From assembly GCA_030149295.1 (NCBI GenBank), contig JASBRV010000115.1:1-64000 (forward strand): a stretch of DNA of 64,000 bases, given 5' to 3'. The notes under the pieces are model-generated. The model saw nothing but the letters and a program-made list of their open reading frames with translations, was not told the origin of the DNA and ran no database searches. Positions 1 through 8,772 of this stretch are shown piece by piece. The position numbers and the translations under genes are program-made. Source of the DNA: Bacteriovoracales bacterium (GTDB lineage Bacteria; Bdellovibrionota; Bacteriovoracia; Bacteriovoracales; Bacteriovoracaceae). How positions within the stretch are numbered: position 1 is the first letter of the stretch; every line of letters starts with the position of its first letter.

Positions 1-354
1 GGCTTCCTTTGTGAACAATAATCTTCCCTCATTATCTTTTTCAAAAGAGGTACCAACCTTTTCAAGTAAAACCTTTCTTAAGATTGGTCCCGACTCCTCT
101 TCTAAAATTTTAGCTGCTTCAATATTTGAAGTATGAGAAGAGGCAAGCTGGATATCTTCGACTAAATTTTGATGTACTTCCCCTTCACAAGGAAAGATTG
201 TCCCCCCCTGAGCCCAAAAGGTATTTGTGTACTGAGGTTCAAATTCTCTTGTGACAATTCCAACACTTAAACCTTCTTCAGCGCATTCGGAGGCACAAAC
301 AAGTCCAGCCACTCCCGTTCCCAGGATCAGAACATCAAACTCATAAGTCTTCAA
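1..354 (-). CDS. nadB: L-aspartate oxidase, N-terminal part (cut by window edge)
   Basis: NadB oxidises L-aspartate to iminoaspartate, the first step of de novo NAD synthesis in the cytoplasm. Only the first 118 codons are inside the window. The visible protein opens with a beta strand and the FAD-binding loop GTGVAG at about residues 12-17. It then shows the WAQGG signature typical of the succinate dehydrogenase/aspartate oxidase flavoprotein family near residue 51. I chose a TTG start at 354: it directly follows the nadC stop, the preceding in-frame codon is TAA, and AGGA lies 8 bases upstream inside the nadC end. The ATG a few bases on is in another frame. Sitting directly behind nadC on the same strand, it forms a nadC-nadB operon. 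Family assignment is firm; the C-terminal half cannot be judged. Confidence 0.88.
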   Translation of the reverse strand, partial: MKTYEFDVLILGTGVAGLVCASECAEEGLSVGIVTREFEPQYTNTFWAQGGTIFPCEGEVHQNLVEDIQLASSHTSNIEAAKILEEESGPILRKVLLEKVGTSFEKDNEGRLLFTKEA

Positions 355-1203
355 TTATGATTTCCTTTGATACTTGAAAGATATATCGACTGCTGGAGCG
401 CCATAAGTAAGAGCTCCCACACTAATAGCATCAACCCCTGGAATTAAGTAGCTATCAAGTTTATCAAGAGTAACTCCACCTGAAATTTCAATCGTCATAC
501 CTGGAGCTTTCTTTTGAATTACCTTTCTCACTTGATCAGGAGAAAAGTTATCAAGCATCACGTGCTCAACTCCCTCTTGAAGGGCTACTTGAAACTCATC
601 CTCATCATGAACTTCAAGTTCGATGGGAGTATAAAAAGCACCCACCCCTTTAAAAAAGGCAATTGCCTCTCTTATCCCTCCAAAGAAAGTTTTATGATTA
701 TCCTTAATCATCCACATATCTGTTTGGCCAAGACGGTGATTAAAACCACCTCCGATACGCACAGAATATTTTTCAAGTGAGCGTAGGCCCGGAGTTGTTT
801 TTCTTGTATCAAGTATTTTTACATTATATTTTTTCGCTTTTGCCACAAAATGACTGGTAAAGGTCGCAATATTGGAAGCCCGTTGAAGAAGATTAAGAGC
901 AATTCTCTCTCCTGTAAGTGCTTTAGAAAAGGGAAGGCTTCCAAGAGGGATAACCGATCCTTTCTTAAGATAATTTCCTTCAAATTGAGACAAGGCCTCA
1001 CCAGCAAAACCATTTTCTCCTAAATATTCAAAAGTCCCTTGAAACCAGGGCAGGCCAGCTAAGACTAAATCTGATTTAATAAATAGATTGCAATCAACTT
1101 CATCTTCAGGGAGTTTTTCTAAGTAAAAGAGATTTCGAGAGAGATCATCCTCCTTAAAGTAGTGGGCGATATCTTCTTTGAGAGAAATTTGGGTCAAATC
1201 CAT
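355..1203 (-). CDS. nadC: Nicotinate-nucleotide pyrophosphorylase (carboxylating), quinolinate phosphoribosyltransferase
   Basis: NadC converts quinolinate and PRPP to nicotinate mononucleotide, CO2 and pyrophosphate. The protein is about 280 residues, normal for the family. The hallmark stretch DTRKTTPGLR is followed by IGGGFNHR and MIKDNH, which contain the basic residues that bind quinolinate and PRPP. Near the end ISGGV and SVGALT match the phosphate-binding part of the barrel. Three in-frame starts lie close together (TTG 1218, ATG 1215, ATG 1203). I prefer ATG 1203 because GGAG sits 6 bases before it; the upstream choices lack a clear ribosome site and would add 4 or 5 residues. It is the first gene of the pair with nadB, and is divergent from the ComEC-like gene. 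Confidence 0.95.
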   Translation of the reverse strand: MDLTQISLKEDIAHYFKEDDLSRNLFYLEKLPEDEVDCNLFIKSDLVLAGLPWFQGTFEYLGENGFAGEALSQFEGNYLKKGSVIPLGSLPFSKALTGERIALNLLQRASNIATFTSHFVAKAKKYNVKILDTRKTTPGLRSLEKYSVRIGGGFNHRLGQTDMWMIKDNHKTFFGGIREAIAFFKGVGAFYTPIELEVHDEDEFQVALQEGVEHVMLDNFSPDQVRKVIQKKAPGMTIEISGGVTLDKLDSYLIPGVDAISVGALTYGAPAVDISFKYQRKS

Positions 1204-1274
1204 ATTGGACTCCATCAATTTATGAGAACAGCTTCTTTTTAGGTCAGAAAAATCAATAAGTTAAGGGAAAACCT

Positions 1275-1298
1275 AGGCTTTATGTCCTTTCAAAGCCT
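1275..1298. repeat. Inverted repeat upstream of the ComEC-like gene
   Basis: Seven-base perfect arms AGGCTTT (1275-1281) and AAAGCCT (1292-1298) enclose a 10-base loop. The element ends five bases before the ATG at 1304, where a Shine-Dalgarno site would be expected and none is visible. It could be a hairpin limiting translation or an operator. No U-run follows, so a terminator is unlikely. Confidence 0.35.
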
Positions 1299-1303
1299 TA
1301 GAC

Positions 1304-2296
1304 ATGGCCTTTCGAATTGTTATCGCAATTTTCATCGTTCTTCTGGTTTCCCATACACCACCGTGGAGCTATCGAGAAAAGAAGAGAATTCCAACATGGG
1401 GAAACAACCCACTCGTTCACGCTTATATTTTCGGAAATAAAACCAAACTCAAAAAAGACATTAAAAACATTCATAAAGATCTCAATCTCCAACACCTTAT
1501 GACCCCGTCTGGGCTGCATCTGGGGAGCTTACTCTTTTTATTGGGTCTTTTTACTAAAAGGAGAAGTTGGCGCTTTCTTTTCATAACATTTTTAGGATAT
1601 CTGGTTTTTCCCTATGATGGACTTGATAGTTTTAAGCGGATGATTTTATTTGGAATGTTTCGTACCAATCCTCTATGGCGACCCAACTTATTTCTTTGCT
1701 TTATACTTACTTTTTCCTTCGCCTTTATAGGAGGCCAATATATTGAGAATCCCTTGAGTTTTTCCCTTTCTTTTATTTTCTTAGCAACTCTTTTGACTGG
1801 GAAAAATAAAATAAAAACATTCCTTTGCCTCTTCTTTATTCAGGCACTACTTAGCGAGTGGTTTTCAAGAGAGTTTTATCCAGTTGGTACTTTATTTGGA
1901 CTTATTTTAAGCTTAGTTAGCCCATTTGTTTTTCCCTTACTTTTATTAGAGGCCTTTTGGGAAGCTTTACCCTTTTCAGAAATATGGGTTTATCTTTTAA
2001 AAGCTCTATACAAAATCAAAGGTTATGGATTTCACCTTCCATTCTTTATTCTTCTTCCGTGCCTGCTCATGAGTTATCAAAAAAGGCTGATAGGATTTTC
2101 CTTAATTACTAGCTTCCTTTTTTATCATGGCACACTCACTCCACGACCCAAAACCGTTGCATTCATCAGCCCACCACCAAAAGGGGCAAAGAAAATAAAG
2201 CGATTAAAGAATGGCTATAAGCTAGAGTATGAAAATGAAATGAGATGCTATAGTCGACTAAAAGGAGATGAGTGGAGTACCCATTGTTATCAATAG
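1304..2296 (+). CDS. Short ComEC/Rec2-like competence-domain membrane protein
   Basis: A 330-residue multi-pass membrane protein. Residues around 65-80 read HLMTPSGLHLGSLLFLLG, which resembles the core motif of ComEC/Rec2 DNA-uptake channels (serine, then GLH, in the first competence-domain helix). About 40 residues later SFKRMILFGM resembles the second conserved helix, where family members have a serine followed by an arginine and a hydrophobic run. The protein is far shorter than typical ComEC (about 700 residues). It lacks a visible N-terminal OB-like domain and a C-terminal metallo-beta-lactamase-like domain; the last 50 residues are a small soluble tail. I infer a DNA-transport-related role, but a reduced or repurposed channel is equally possible. 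The start at 1304 has no clear ribosome site. Confidence 0.62.
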   Translation: MAFRIVIAIFIVLLVSHTPPWSYREKKRIPTWGNNPLVHAYIFGNKTKLKKDIKNIHKDLNLQHLMTPSGLHLGSLLFLLGLFTKRRSWRFLFITFLGYLVFPYDGLDSFKRMILFGMFRTNPLWRPNLFLCFILTFSFAFIGGQYIENPLSFSLSFIFLATLLTGKNKIKTFLCLFFIQALLSEWFSREFYPVGTLFGLILSLVSPFVFPLLLLEAFWEALPFSEIWVYLLKALYKIKGYGFHLPFFILLPCLLMSYQKRLIGFSLITSFLFYHGTLTPRPKTVAFISPPPKGAKKIKRLKNGYKLEYENEMRCYSRLKGDEWSTHCYQ

Positions 2297-2310
2297 GTAC
2301 TCCCCACTAT

Positions 2311-4503
2311 TTAATAATCGAGTAGTTTGTTGATTTGCTTGTAAACATCATCGACCTGAGGAAGGATCTCTTCTTCAAGATTAGGGCAATAAGCTACGTG
2401 AACATCCATACTAGTCACACGAAGAATTGGTGCATCGAGATCTTCAAAGCACTCTTCATTTACACGAGCTGCAATTTCTCCAGCAAACCCGGAAGTTTTC
2501 TGTTCCTCGTGAGCAATCATGAGACGATTTGTTTTTGCTAATGATTTTTTAATCGCATCCATATCAAAAGGTGCAAGGGTACGAAGATCAATAACTTCTA
2601 CAGACTTTCCTGTTTCACTTTCAACTTTCTTAGCCGCATCGATAGATTTTTGAACTAGAGCACCCCAAGCAACGATTGTGGCATCTTTTCCTTCTTTAGC
2701 GATTCGCGCTTTACCAAAGGGAATCATATATTCTTCACCTGGATCAGCGCTACGATTGTAACCTTGATAGTACAAATGTTTGTGCTCTAAAAACATAACT
2801 GGGTCATCTGCTCGAATAGCCGTTCTTAATAGACCTGCAGCATCTGCAGCAGTAGACGGATAAGCCACTCTCAACCCTGGAATGTGAGTGTAAAGAGACT
2901 CCCCTGTTTGTGAATGATAAATAGAACCACCGCGAAGGTAACCACCAATTGGTACACGAATCACGAGAGGATTTTTAAAGTCTCCGCCAGAGCGATAGCG
3001 TGTTGTAGCAACTTCATTTTTAATCTGCATATAAGCAGTCCAAATATAATCAAAGAATTGAATTTCTACGATTGGCTTAATTCCACGTATGGCCTGACCG
3101 ACAGCTCGGCCAACAATATTCGCCTCTGCTAAAGGAGAATTAAAAACCTGACCCTCACGACTCGCTCTTTGAACCCCGGAAGTTAACTTAAAAACACCAC
3201 CTTTACCTTTAAGGTCTGAGTTTTCAAGTTTCTCAAGTTGAGAAAAGTCTGCAACGTCCTCCCCCCACATACGAAGAAGTGGATTCTTTTTAAATTCATT
3301 TTGAAGAACTTTATTAATCGCTCCTGCCATGGGGATATCATCTTTTCCTTCAAAACTTCCTTCCGTTTCAAAATCACTTCCCGCGATATCGACGTCATGA
3401 GAGTAAAGGTGATCAAGCTCTGTTCCTTTTTCTGGCCATGGAGTATCGATGGCTTCCTTCATGGCCTGACGACATTCAGCTGAAACATCATCATAGAGAG
3501 AAGCCCTTTCGTCTTCACTCATAATCCCCGCATCAACGAGAAGTTTTGGATAACTATTGAAGACATCTTGCTCTTTTTCTCTCTCAAGCTCTTCTTTGGT
3601 TCTGTACATGGAATGGTCGTCACTCATTGAGTGAGAGTAAGGACGAGTCACATGAGCATGAACAAGAACAGGACCATTTCCATCACGGAGATATGCCTCT
3701 GCTTCTTTCATAGTAGCGTAAGATTCAATAGGGCAATTTCCATCACACTCAAAAATTTTCAGACCAGGAAAATTCGCAAGCGCCTTTGAAATGGAACCGC
3801 CAGGGGTTTGCACTTCTACAGGAACCGAAATGGCATAACCATTATCTTCCACCATAAAAAGAACAGGAAGCTTATTCACACAAGCTGTAGTTACACCTTC
3901 CCAGAATTCGCCTTGAGAAGTAGTGCCATCACCAGTTGAGACATAAATGATTTCATCGTCATGATATTTGCGATCACCAATATCAACGCCTTCACTGTCG
4001 AGCTTTTGAAGGTATTTACCACCTTCTGCCAGACCAACGGCCTGAAGAAACTGAGTGCCTGTACAAGAAGACTTATTAACAATATTAAGTTTTACATTAC
4101 CCCAGTGAGCTGGCATCTGACGGCCATGCGAACTCGTATCACCGACATTACCATTCGCTTGGCAAAGCATTTCGTAAGCTGTTACTCCAAGGCCTGTACA
4201 AAGAGCACGGTCACGGTAATATCCCAAAAACCAATCATAAGAAGGTTTTAAAACTTTTGCTGCTGCCGTAAGAATTCCTTCGTGCCCTGCTCCTGAAATT
4301 TGAAAGTAAGCTTTTGATTGCTTCTTCATTGAGATTTCAGTGTCATCAAGTTTTCTTGAGAGATAAACATTTCTCAACATGCCTACGAGGTCTTCTTTTT
4401 TAAGACCATATTGTTTAGCGAGTTTTAACTTTGCTTCAACTAACTTAGGATCAGTTTTTTTTGTCGAACCAGCTTCTGCTGATACAGGAGACGTAGTAGC
4501 CAT
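2311..4503 (-). CDS. Fused alpha-beta E1 component of a branched-chain or other 2-oxoacid dehydrogenase
   Basis: A single 730-residue chain carrying both halves of the thiamine-diphosphate E1 decarboxylase of a 2-oxoacid dehydrogenase complex. The N-terminal half is alpha-like: the ThDP motif starts at GDGTTSQGEFWEG and ends about 30 residues later at EDNGYAIS, and HSMSDDHSMYR matches the alpha-subunit phosphorylation-loop region. The C-terminal half (from about residue 385, beginning DIPMAGAINKVL) is beta-like, with GEDVADF, PIGGYLRGG and HIPGLRVAYPS. The start at 4503 (MATTSP) has GGAG 6 bases upstream; the open frame continues 20 codons further without a ribosome site. Fused E1 proteins of this kind are known in Bacteroidetes and some other groups. 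With leucine dehydrogenase nearby, branched-chain 2-oxoacids are the likeliest substrates, but pyruvate cannot be excluded. No E2 or E3 gene is present here. Confidence 0.88.
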   Translation of the reverse strand: MATTSPVSAEAGSTKKTDPKLVEAKLKLAKQYGLKKEDLVGMLRNVYLSRKLDDTEISMKKQSKAYFQISGAGHEGILTAAAKVLKPSYDWFLGYYRDRALCTGLGVTAYEMLCQANGNVGDTSSHGRQMPAHWGNVKLNIVNKSSCTGTQFLQAVGLAEGGKYLQKLDSEGVDIGDRKYHDDEIIYVSTGDGTTSQGEFWEGVTTACVNKLPVLFMVEDNGYAISVPVEVQTPGGSISKALANFPGLKIFECDGNCPIESYATMKEAEAYLRDGNGPVLVHAHVTRPYSHSMSDDHSMYRTKEELEREKEQDVFNSYPKLLVDAGIMSEDERASLYDDVSAECRQAMKEAIDTPWPEKGTELDHLYSHDVDIAGSDFETEGSFEGKDDIPMAGAINKVLQNEFKKNPLLRMWGEDVADFSQLEKLENSDLKGKGGVFKLTSGVQRASREGQVFNSPLAEANIVGRAVGQAIRGIKPIVEIQFFDYIWTAYMQIKNEVATTRYRSGGDFKNPLVIRVPIGGYLRGGSIYHSQTGESLYTHIPGLRVAYPSTAADAAGLLRTAIRADDPVMFLEHKHLYYQGYNRSADPGEEYMIPFGKARIAKEGKDATIVAWGALVQKSIDAAKKVESETGKSVEVIDLRTLAPFDMDAIKKSLAKTNRLMIAHEEQKTSGFAGEIAARVNEECFEDLDAPILRVTSMDVHVAYCPNLEEEILPQVDDVYKQINKLLDY

Positions 4504-4618
4504 AAAATACTCCACTTTGACGAAATGTGTCATTAAATCAATTCTTAAACAGACTTTACCCAACGGGCCGTAGAATGTCTAAGGGCATAGTGTAGACTTT
4601 TCAATGACTTAGGGAGCC

Positions 4619-5740
4619 TTACCAGCCTGATGAGATAGATAGGGCAAAACGACGATCTTCCTCTCCACGAAATTGTGAATTCGTTCTATCAACAGCGTAG
4701 GTCGTAAGGTCAAATTCTAATTTTCTGGTTCGAATACCAAGTCCGCCAGAGCCAAAGCCATCACCGTAACCAACGCGAATAAAGAAAGTTCTCATAAGAT
4801 CCAATTCCATTCCCGCCCCAATTTTTCTCGTGGTGGAGACATCAGTGTAGCGATCTGTTGCATCTTTGTAATTAACCTCTAAATGAATTCTTGTTGTCTT
4901 ACCGATTTGTGGTGTTAATGAGAAACCAACATCGACAGAGGAGCGAATGGTCTCCGGAGCTCCCGCGAAACCGTCTGCGGCACTAAACTCCTGACCAGCG
5001 GCATTGTTCATTTTTATAGCAAGAGTGGGAAGGCCAGAAACCGGTAAAGTGAGTCTCATTCCTCCAGTCAATATTAAACCCCTACCCTTATCATAATCTG
5101 CATCTTGTAGATCAATCGTTTGATCAATTGCACTCTGACCAAAGACCTCTGTTCTTGAGAGATAGGTCGACGTCACTCCAAGTTTAAAGACACCACCAAA
5201 GAGCGATAAATTTAATGCCACAAAAGGTCCATGGTCTGTTCTTTTGGCATATTCAAACTGAGCGTCTGTTTGGGTGCCATAAGCTCCCCGTGTTTGATTT
5301 GAATAAAGGTATCCCACAGAGAAATATCGGGTTGTGAAATTGGGAGCAAATTGAAAGCGGCTATGAGAAAAGTTTCCAGGGTTATTTACCAGAAGCTGGC
5401 GCGTGCCATCTACATCAAAACCTTTTGTGAAGTTTCCTACGGCATCAGAGAGACGGCCTCCAGTCCCTAAATCGATCCAGTCCTTATTCGCCTCAAGATG
5501 CAGATTTGAGAGGTGAAAGTGAGTGTTCCTTACTGTACCCAATCCTGCCGGATTATAAAAAGCAGCAGCACTATCATCCACTTTAGCAATATAAGCATTT
5601 CCTAAGGCGAGTGCTCGACCTGAAGTGATGAGCTCTGGAAAAACGGCGTCGCTAAAATCGATTGCTCCCCAGACCGAGCGGACCGGAAAGAAAAGGGTGA
5701 TAAGTGCTAAAATAAATGTAAAAATCAACGTTAGTTTCAC
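4619..5740 (-). CDS. Outer-membrane beta-barrel protein of the PorV/FadL-like kind
   Basis: A 373-residue exported protein. A signal peptide covers about residues 1-26 and probably ends at VWGA. The mature start SGRALALGNAYIAKVDDSAAAFYNPAGLG matches the N-terminal plug/hatch pattern of PorV, FadL and related outer-membrane proteins, where GxA..A..DD..A..xNPAGL is conserved. The rest alternates polar and hydrophobic residues as expected of membrane strands. The C-terminal residue is W (SGW), an aromatic end typical of outer-membrane insertion signals. The start is a GTG at 5740 with a purine-rich stretch almost touching it, so a slightly later start is possible. Cargo or transport function is unknown. 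It stands alone between the leucine dehydrogenase terminator and the E1 gene. Confidence 0.72.
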   Translation of the reverse strand: MKLTLIFTFILALITLFFPVRSVWGAIDFSDAVFPELITSGRALALGNAYIAKVDDSAAAFYNPAGLGTVRNTHFHLSNLHLEANKDWIDLGTGGRLSDAVGNFTKGFDVDGTRQLLVNNPGNFSHSRFQFAPNFTTRYFSVGYLYSNQTRGAYGTQTDAQFEYAKRTDHGPFVALNLSLFGGVFKLGVTSTYLSRTEVFGQSAIDQTIDLQDADYDKGRGLILTGGMRLTLPVSGLPTLAIKMNNAAGQEFSAADGFAGAPETIRSSVDVGFSLTPQIGKTTRIHLEVNYKDATDRYTDVSTTRKIGAGMELDLMRTFFIRVGYGDGFGSGGLGIRTRKLEFDLTTYAVDRTNSQFRGEEDRRFALSISSGW

Positions 5741-5811
5741 TCCACCATTTTACCGTTTTTAAGACCGATTTTTTAGTGAAGCATCATTTGCCTCGAATTA
5801 ATGTTGGCAAA

Positions 5812-5840
5812 AAAAAACCGGCAAAAATTGCCGGTTTTTT
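5812..5840 (-). terminator. Intrinsic terminator after leucine dehydrogenase
   Basis: CCGGCAA (5818-5824), loop of three, TTGCCGG (5828-5834), flanked by six paired A-T on each side. Read on the minus strand the hairpin ends in a run of T, 22 bases after the leucine dehydrogenase stop. The symmetric A and T tracts would let it work in both directions. Confidence 0.88.
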
Positions 5841-5862
5841 ATTAAATCAATATTAAAAAATC

Positions 5863-6987
5863 CTAGGTGTTAGCAGGATTTCTGTTTTTCCTTCCTGGAA
5901 AGCGATGACTCACATCTGCTCCAAGAAATTTACCCTGAATATTTTTAATAGACTGAAGTCTACTCTCAGCTAAGACATCTGTCGCCTTATAGACGGGAAT
6001 GTTTTGCTCGTCAGAAATCTGAAAAATTCTCATCGTCGTATCATAAATCGTATCAACCATTCTTGAAGCTTTGGTATCTGACCAACCTTCAAATTCGATA
6101 GAAACGTTCATTAAACCGCCAGCATTAATTAAATAATCTGGAGCATAGAGAATATCTTTCTCTTTAAGAATGTCTCCATGACGATTTTCTGCCAGCTGAT
6201 TATTGGCCGCACCTGCAACAACTCTACACTTTAGTCTTTCAATCGTCTGATCATTGACGGTAGCACCTAGAGCGCAAGGAGCGTAAATATCACAATCAAC
6301 ATCGTAAATTTCATCAACGCCAACAAGTTCTGCATTCGGAACCATTTCTTTAAAAGCCGCAATATTTTTTTCGTTGATGTCAGTGAAATAAACTTTAGCT
6401 CCAGACTTATAAAGAAGTTCGCCCAAATAGCGACCAACGGAGCCCGCACCTTGAAGAGCAACAACTTTATTTTTTACAGAGCGATCTCCCCAAGTTTTAG
6501 TACAAGCGGCCTCAATTCCACGAAAAACTCCACGAGCTGTATAAGGAGATGGATTACCTGAGCCACCATGTGTCTGAGCAACGCCAGTAACATAAGAGGT
6601 TTCAGTAAAGATATGCTCGATATCCTCAACACCAATATTTACGTCTTCAGCTGTAATGTAACGACCATTCAGGCTCTCTAAATAACGGCCATAAGAACGA
6701 AATAAAGCTTCTGACTTATCTTTATTAGGGTCACCAATGATAACGGCTTTCCCACCACCAAGGTTAAGGCCGGACACTGCCGCCTTATAAGTCATTCCTT
6801 TAGAAAGGCGAAGCACGTCGGTGATAGCATCATCAATGCTATCATAGGGCCACATTCTTGTTCCGCCTAATGCCGGGCCTAGAGTAGTGTCGTGAATAGC
6901 GACAATAGCTTTGAGATTACATGAGGGGTCACTAAAGAAGACAACTTCTTCATGTCCTTCGGCGTAGAGCTTCTCAAAAGTGAGCAT
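5863..6987 (-). CDS. ldh: Leucine dehydrogenase (Glu/Leu/Phe/Val dehydrogenase family)
   Basis: Catalyses NAD-dependent oxidative deamination of leucine, valine and isoleucine to their 2-oxoacids, the entry step to branched-chain amino acid breakdown. At 374 residues it fits leucine dehydrogenase, which is shorter than glutamate dehydrogenase. GPALGGTRMW and the catalytic segment SGLNLGGGKAVIIGDP (about residues 73-88, with the family's active lysine) are clear. A Rossmann fold follows, with ALQGAGSVGRYLGELL (about 180-195) and the NAD-ribose acidic residue in YFTDIN. ACALG and NNQLAENRHG complete the substrate and cofactor sites. AGGAG lies 8 bases before the ATG at 6987. It is monocistronic by its own terminator. 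Phenylalanine dehydrogenase is the main alternative, less likely on overall pattern. Confidence 0.93.
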   Translation of the reverse strand: MLTFEKLYAEGHEEVVFFSDPSCNLKAIVAIHDTTLGPALGGTRMWPYDSIDDAITDVLRLSKGMTYKAAVSGLNLGGGKAVIIGDPNKDKSEALFRSYGRYLESLNGRYITAEDVNIGVEDIEHIFTETSYVTGVAQTHGGSGNPSPYTARGVFRGIEAACTKTWGDRSVKNKVVALQGAGSVGRYLGELLYKSGAKVYFTDINEKNIAAFKEMVPNAELVGVDEIYDVDCDIYAPCALGATVNDQTIERLKCRVVAGAANNQLAENRHGDILKEKDILYAPDYLINAGGLMNVSIEFEGWSDTKASRMVDTIYDTTMRIFQISDEQNIPVYKATDVLAESRLQSIKNIQGKFLGADVSHRFPGRKNRNPANT

Positions 6988-7055
6988 AAGATAAACTCCT
7001 GATTCTGATTGGTAATATTCTTTTGTCCAAATTCTTTGCTATCGTTTTGCCACAG

Positions 7056-7081
7056 AAAAACCCTTTGAATTTAAAGGGGTT
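7056..7081 (-). terminator. Probable terminator after the CNNM/CorC gene
   Basis: On the minus strand AACCCCTTT and AAAGGGTT pair around a six-base loop, with one bulged C, followed by TTTTTC. It lies about 120 bases past the stop at 7200, before the leucine dehydrogenase gene. A second small hairpin, CCCAC and GTGGG at 7138-7154, lies nearer the stop but lacks a U-run. Confidence 0.5.
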
Positions 7082-7199
7082 AAAGGCGAGCTTGAAACGA
7101 TTGCTCACTTTAGAATTAAGAGGATAAAATCTGTATGCCCACCGTGTCAGTGGGTTAAAATGAGGCGAATATGCGTTATCTTGATTAAATATTCAGGAC

Positions 7200-8573
7200 T
7201 TAGGAATCAAAGTCCGCTGCTAACGACTTACCAACGGTCTCTGCTGACTCAGAACGATCACCATCTTTAGCTTCTTTTTTGTTAAAAAGATGCCTTTCCC
7301 CGTCCACATTCTTAATGCGAATATCACGTATTTCGTAATCTTCAACGAGAGTAAGCTCGAAACTATAGCCTTCCCAAACAATAATTTGTCCCTGTTCAGG
7401 AAAATTGTTACCCAGCATATCTAAAAGAAAGCCTGCTACTGTCGAGTAGTTATCATTTAAAGGAATTTTAATATCGAAGTCTGTGTACAACTCTCGTAAA
7501 GAAAGGGACCCTTCGATGGTCACCCCCTCATTAAGCTCTTTATCTCTTTGTTCTTGGATAACAGCTTCTTCATCATCATCGTGCTCATCTTGAATTTCAC
7601 CTACGATCTCTTCAACGATATCCTCTAAAGTAACAATACCCACTACGACACCATTTTCATCTTTCACAAGGGCAAGGTGAACCTTTTTACGATTCATATA
7701 ATCGAAAACAGCTTGAATTTTCATATGCTCATAAACAAAGAAAGGATCCTTTAAATGTTTGAGCATATCAAAGTTTTCTTTTTCTACCCCCCTGATAAAG
7801 GCAAGGTCTTTGATATGAAGAAAACCAATACAGTTTTCCAGCTCCCCATCACACACTGGGTAGCGACTATAGGCATCCTCTTCAACCTCATTAATAACTT
7901 CCCTAAAGGTTGAATCTTTTTGCAAATATTTTACCTCAAGACGAGGAATCATAATGTCCTTCACCTTGATGGTTGGGAACTCCATAATTGAGTTTAAAAG
8001 ATCAAGCTGCTTTGAATCCATTGTCTTATCTTGCTCGGCCCTATTGATCATGTATTCAATATCGTTCTTTGTTATAAGACGCCCAGTAAGTTCGGCGTTC
8101 TCACCTAAAACAGCTTTGATAACGAGAACCATCCCCTGAATGATGGGGTAAAGGATGTAATACTTTAAGCGCAGAAGATAAATGATCACTACAGAAAGCT
8201 TTTCAGCATGGGCGCGGGCAAAAGTCTTTGGCATAATCTCACCAAAGATCAGAATAACAATAGTGACAAGACCAGTAGAGATCCCAACAGCGTCGGATTT
8301 AAACAACCTCGTTGCAATCGATGTCGTTACAGAGGCAGCTAGAATATTCACAATATTATTTCCCACAAGAATTGTGGTTAAAAGCTCATTGGGTCTTTCG
8401 ATCATGAAGGTCATCGCCTTGGCACGACTTCCTCCCTCTTCCATTAATTGGCGAGCACGATCAATCCCAAGAGACATAAGCACAGCTTCAGAGCCTGAAA
8501 AAAATCCAGAACCGGCGAAACAAACACCTAAAATTACCCATTCAGTAACCGAAATTGAAGCTTCCGCAATCAT
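7200..8573 (-). CDS. CNNM/CorC (HlyC) family membrane protein with paired CBS domains
   Basis: A 457-residue inner-membrane protein built as DUF21 (about residues 10-190, four hydrophobic helices including GSGFFSGSEAVLMSLG and TTILVGNNIVNILAA), then two CBS motifs (about 210-335, starting IMIPRLEVKYL and ending GIVTLEDIVEEIVGEI), then a C-terminal CorC_HlyC domain (about 370-435). This architecture is that of the CNNM/MpfA/YtfL group, associated with magnesium or cobalt export and metal homeostasis; CBS pairs usually bind adenine nucleotides. The C-terminal 25 residues are a charged tail. AGGGA lies 7 bases before the ATG. The leader between this gene and its upstream neighbour is about 215 bases and carries two inverted repeats. 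Transported ion is not determinable from sequence. Confidence 0.9.
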   Translation of the reverse strand: MIAEASISVTEWVILGVCFAGSGFFSGSEAVLMSLGIDRARQLMEEGGSRAKAMTFMIERPNELLTTILVGNNIVNILAASVTTSIATRLFKSDAVGISTGLVTIVILIFGEIMPKTFARAHAEKLSVVIIYLLRLKYYILYPIIQGMVLVIKAVLGENAELTGRLITKNDIEYMINRAEQDKTMDSKQLDLLNSIMEFPTIKVKDIMIPRLEVKYLQKDSTFREVINEVEEDAYSRYPVCDGELENCIGFLHIKDLAFIRGVEKENFDMLKHLKDPFFVYEHMKIQAVFDYMNRKKVHLALVKDENGVVVGIVTLEDIVEEIVGEIQDEHDDDEEAVIQEQRDKELNEGVTIEGSLSLRELYTDFDIKIPLNDNYSTVAGFLLDMLGNNFPEQGQIIVWEGYSFELTLVEDYEIRDIRIKNVDGERHLFNKKEAKDGDRSESAETVGKSLAADFDS

Positions 8574-8611
8574 CGGAGGTTCCCTTGAAATTGAATTTTG
8601 AGAGAAGAGGT

Positions 8612-8638
8612 GGTCAAAAAGCTTTTATTCTTTTGACC
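8612..8638. repeat. Inverted repeat in the leader of the CNNM/CorC gene
   Basis: Eight-base perfect arms GGTCAAAA (8612-8619) and TTTTGACC (8631-8638) with an 11-base loop, about 40 bases upstream of the start at 8573. It could be a leader hairpin or a repressor site. No U-run follows on the minus strand. Confidence 0.4.
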
Positions 8639-8694
8639 GAGAATAGACGGAGGTTCTATAGAGCAGTTCCTTGGTTTTTACTCATAACGATTCA

Positions 8695-8772
8695 CTAAGA
8701 ATTGTTGTTTTTATTTTACATCGCATTGAAAGTCCAGTCCATAAAGATTAGAAAATAAAATCAACAACTTAG
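8695..8772. repeat. Long imperfect inverted repeat
   Basis: Arms 8695-8717 and 8752-8772 pair over about 21 positions, sharing CTAAG, TTGTTG and TTTTATTTT in complement, with a two-base insertion and one mismatch. The loop is 34 bases. It begins 15 bases after the stop of the zinc-ribbon gene, so it may be that gene's transcript end, or a regulatory element for the downstream gene. Confidence 0.45.

Noticed and set aside
6988-7199. Riboswitch ahead of leucine dehydrogenase
   Set aside because: The gap contains two small hairpins better explained as ends of the upstream transcript; no known aptamer pattern seen.
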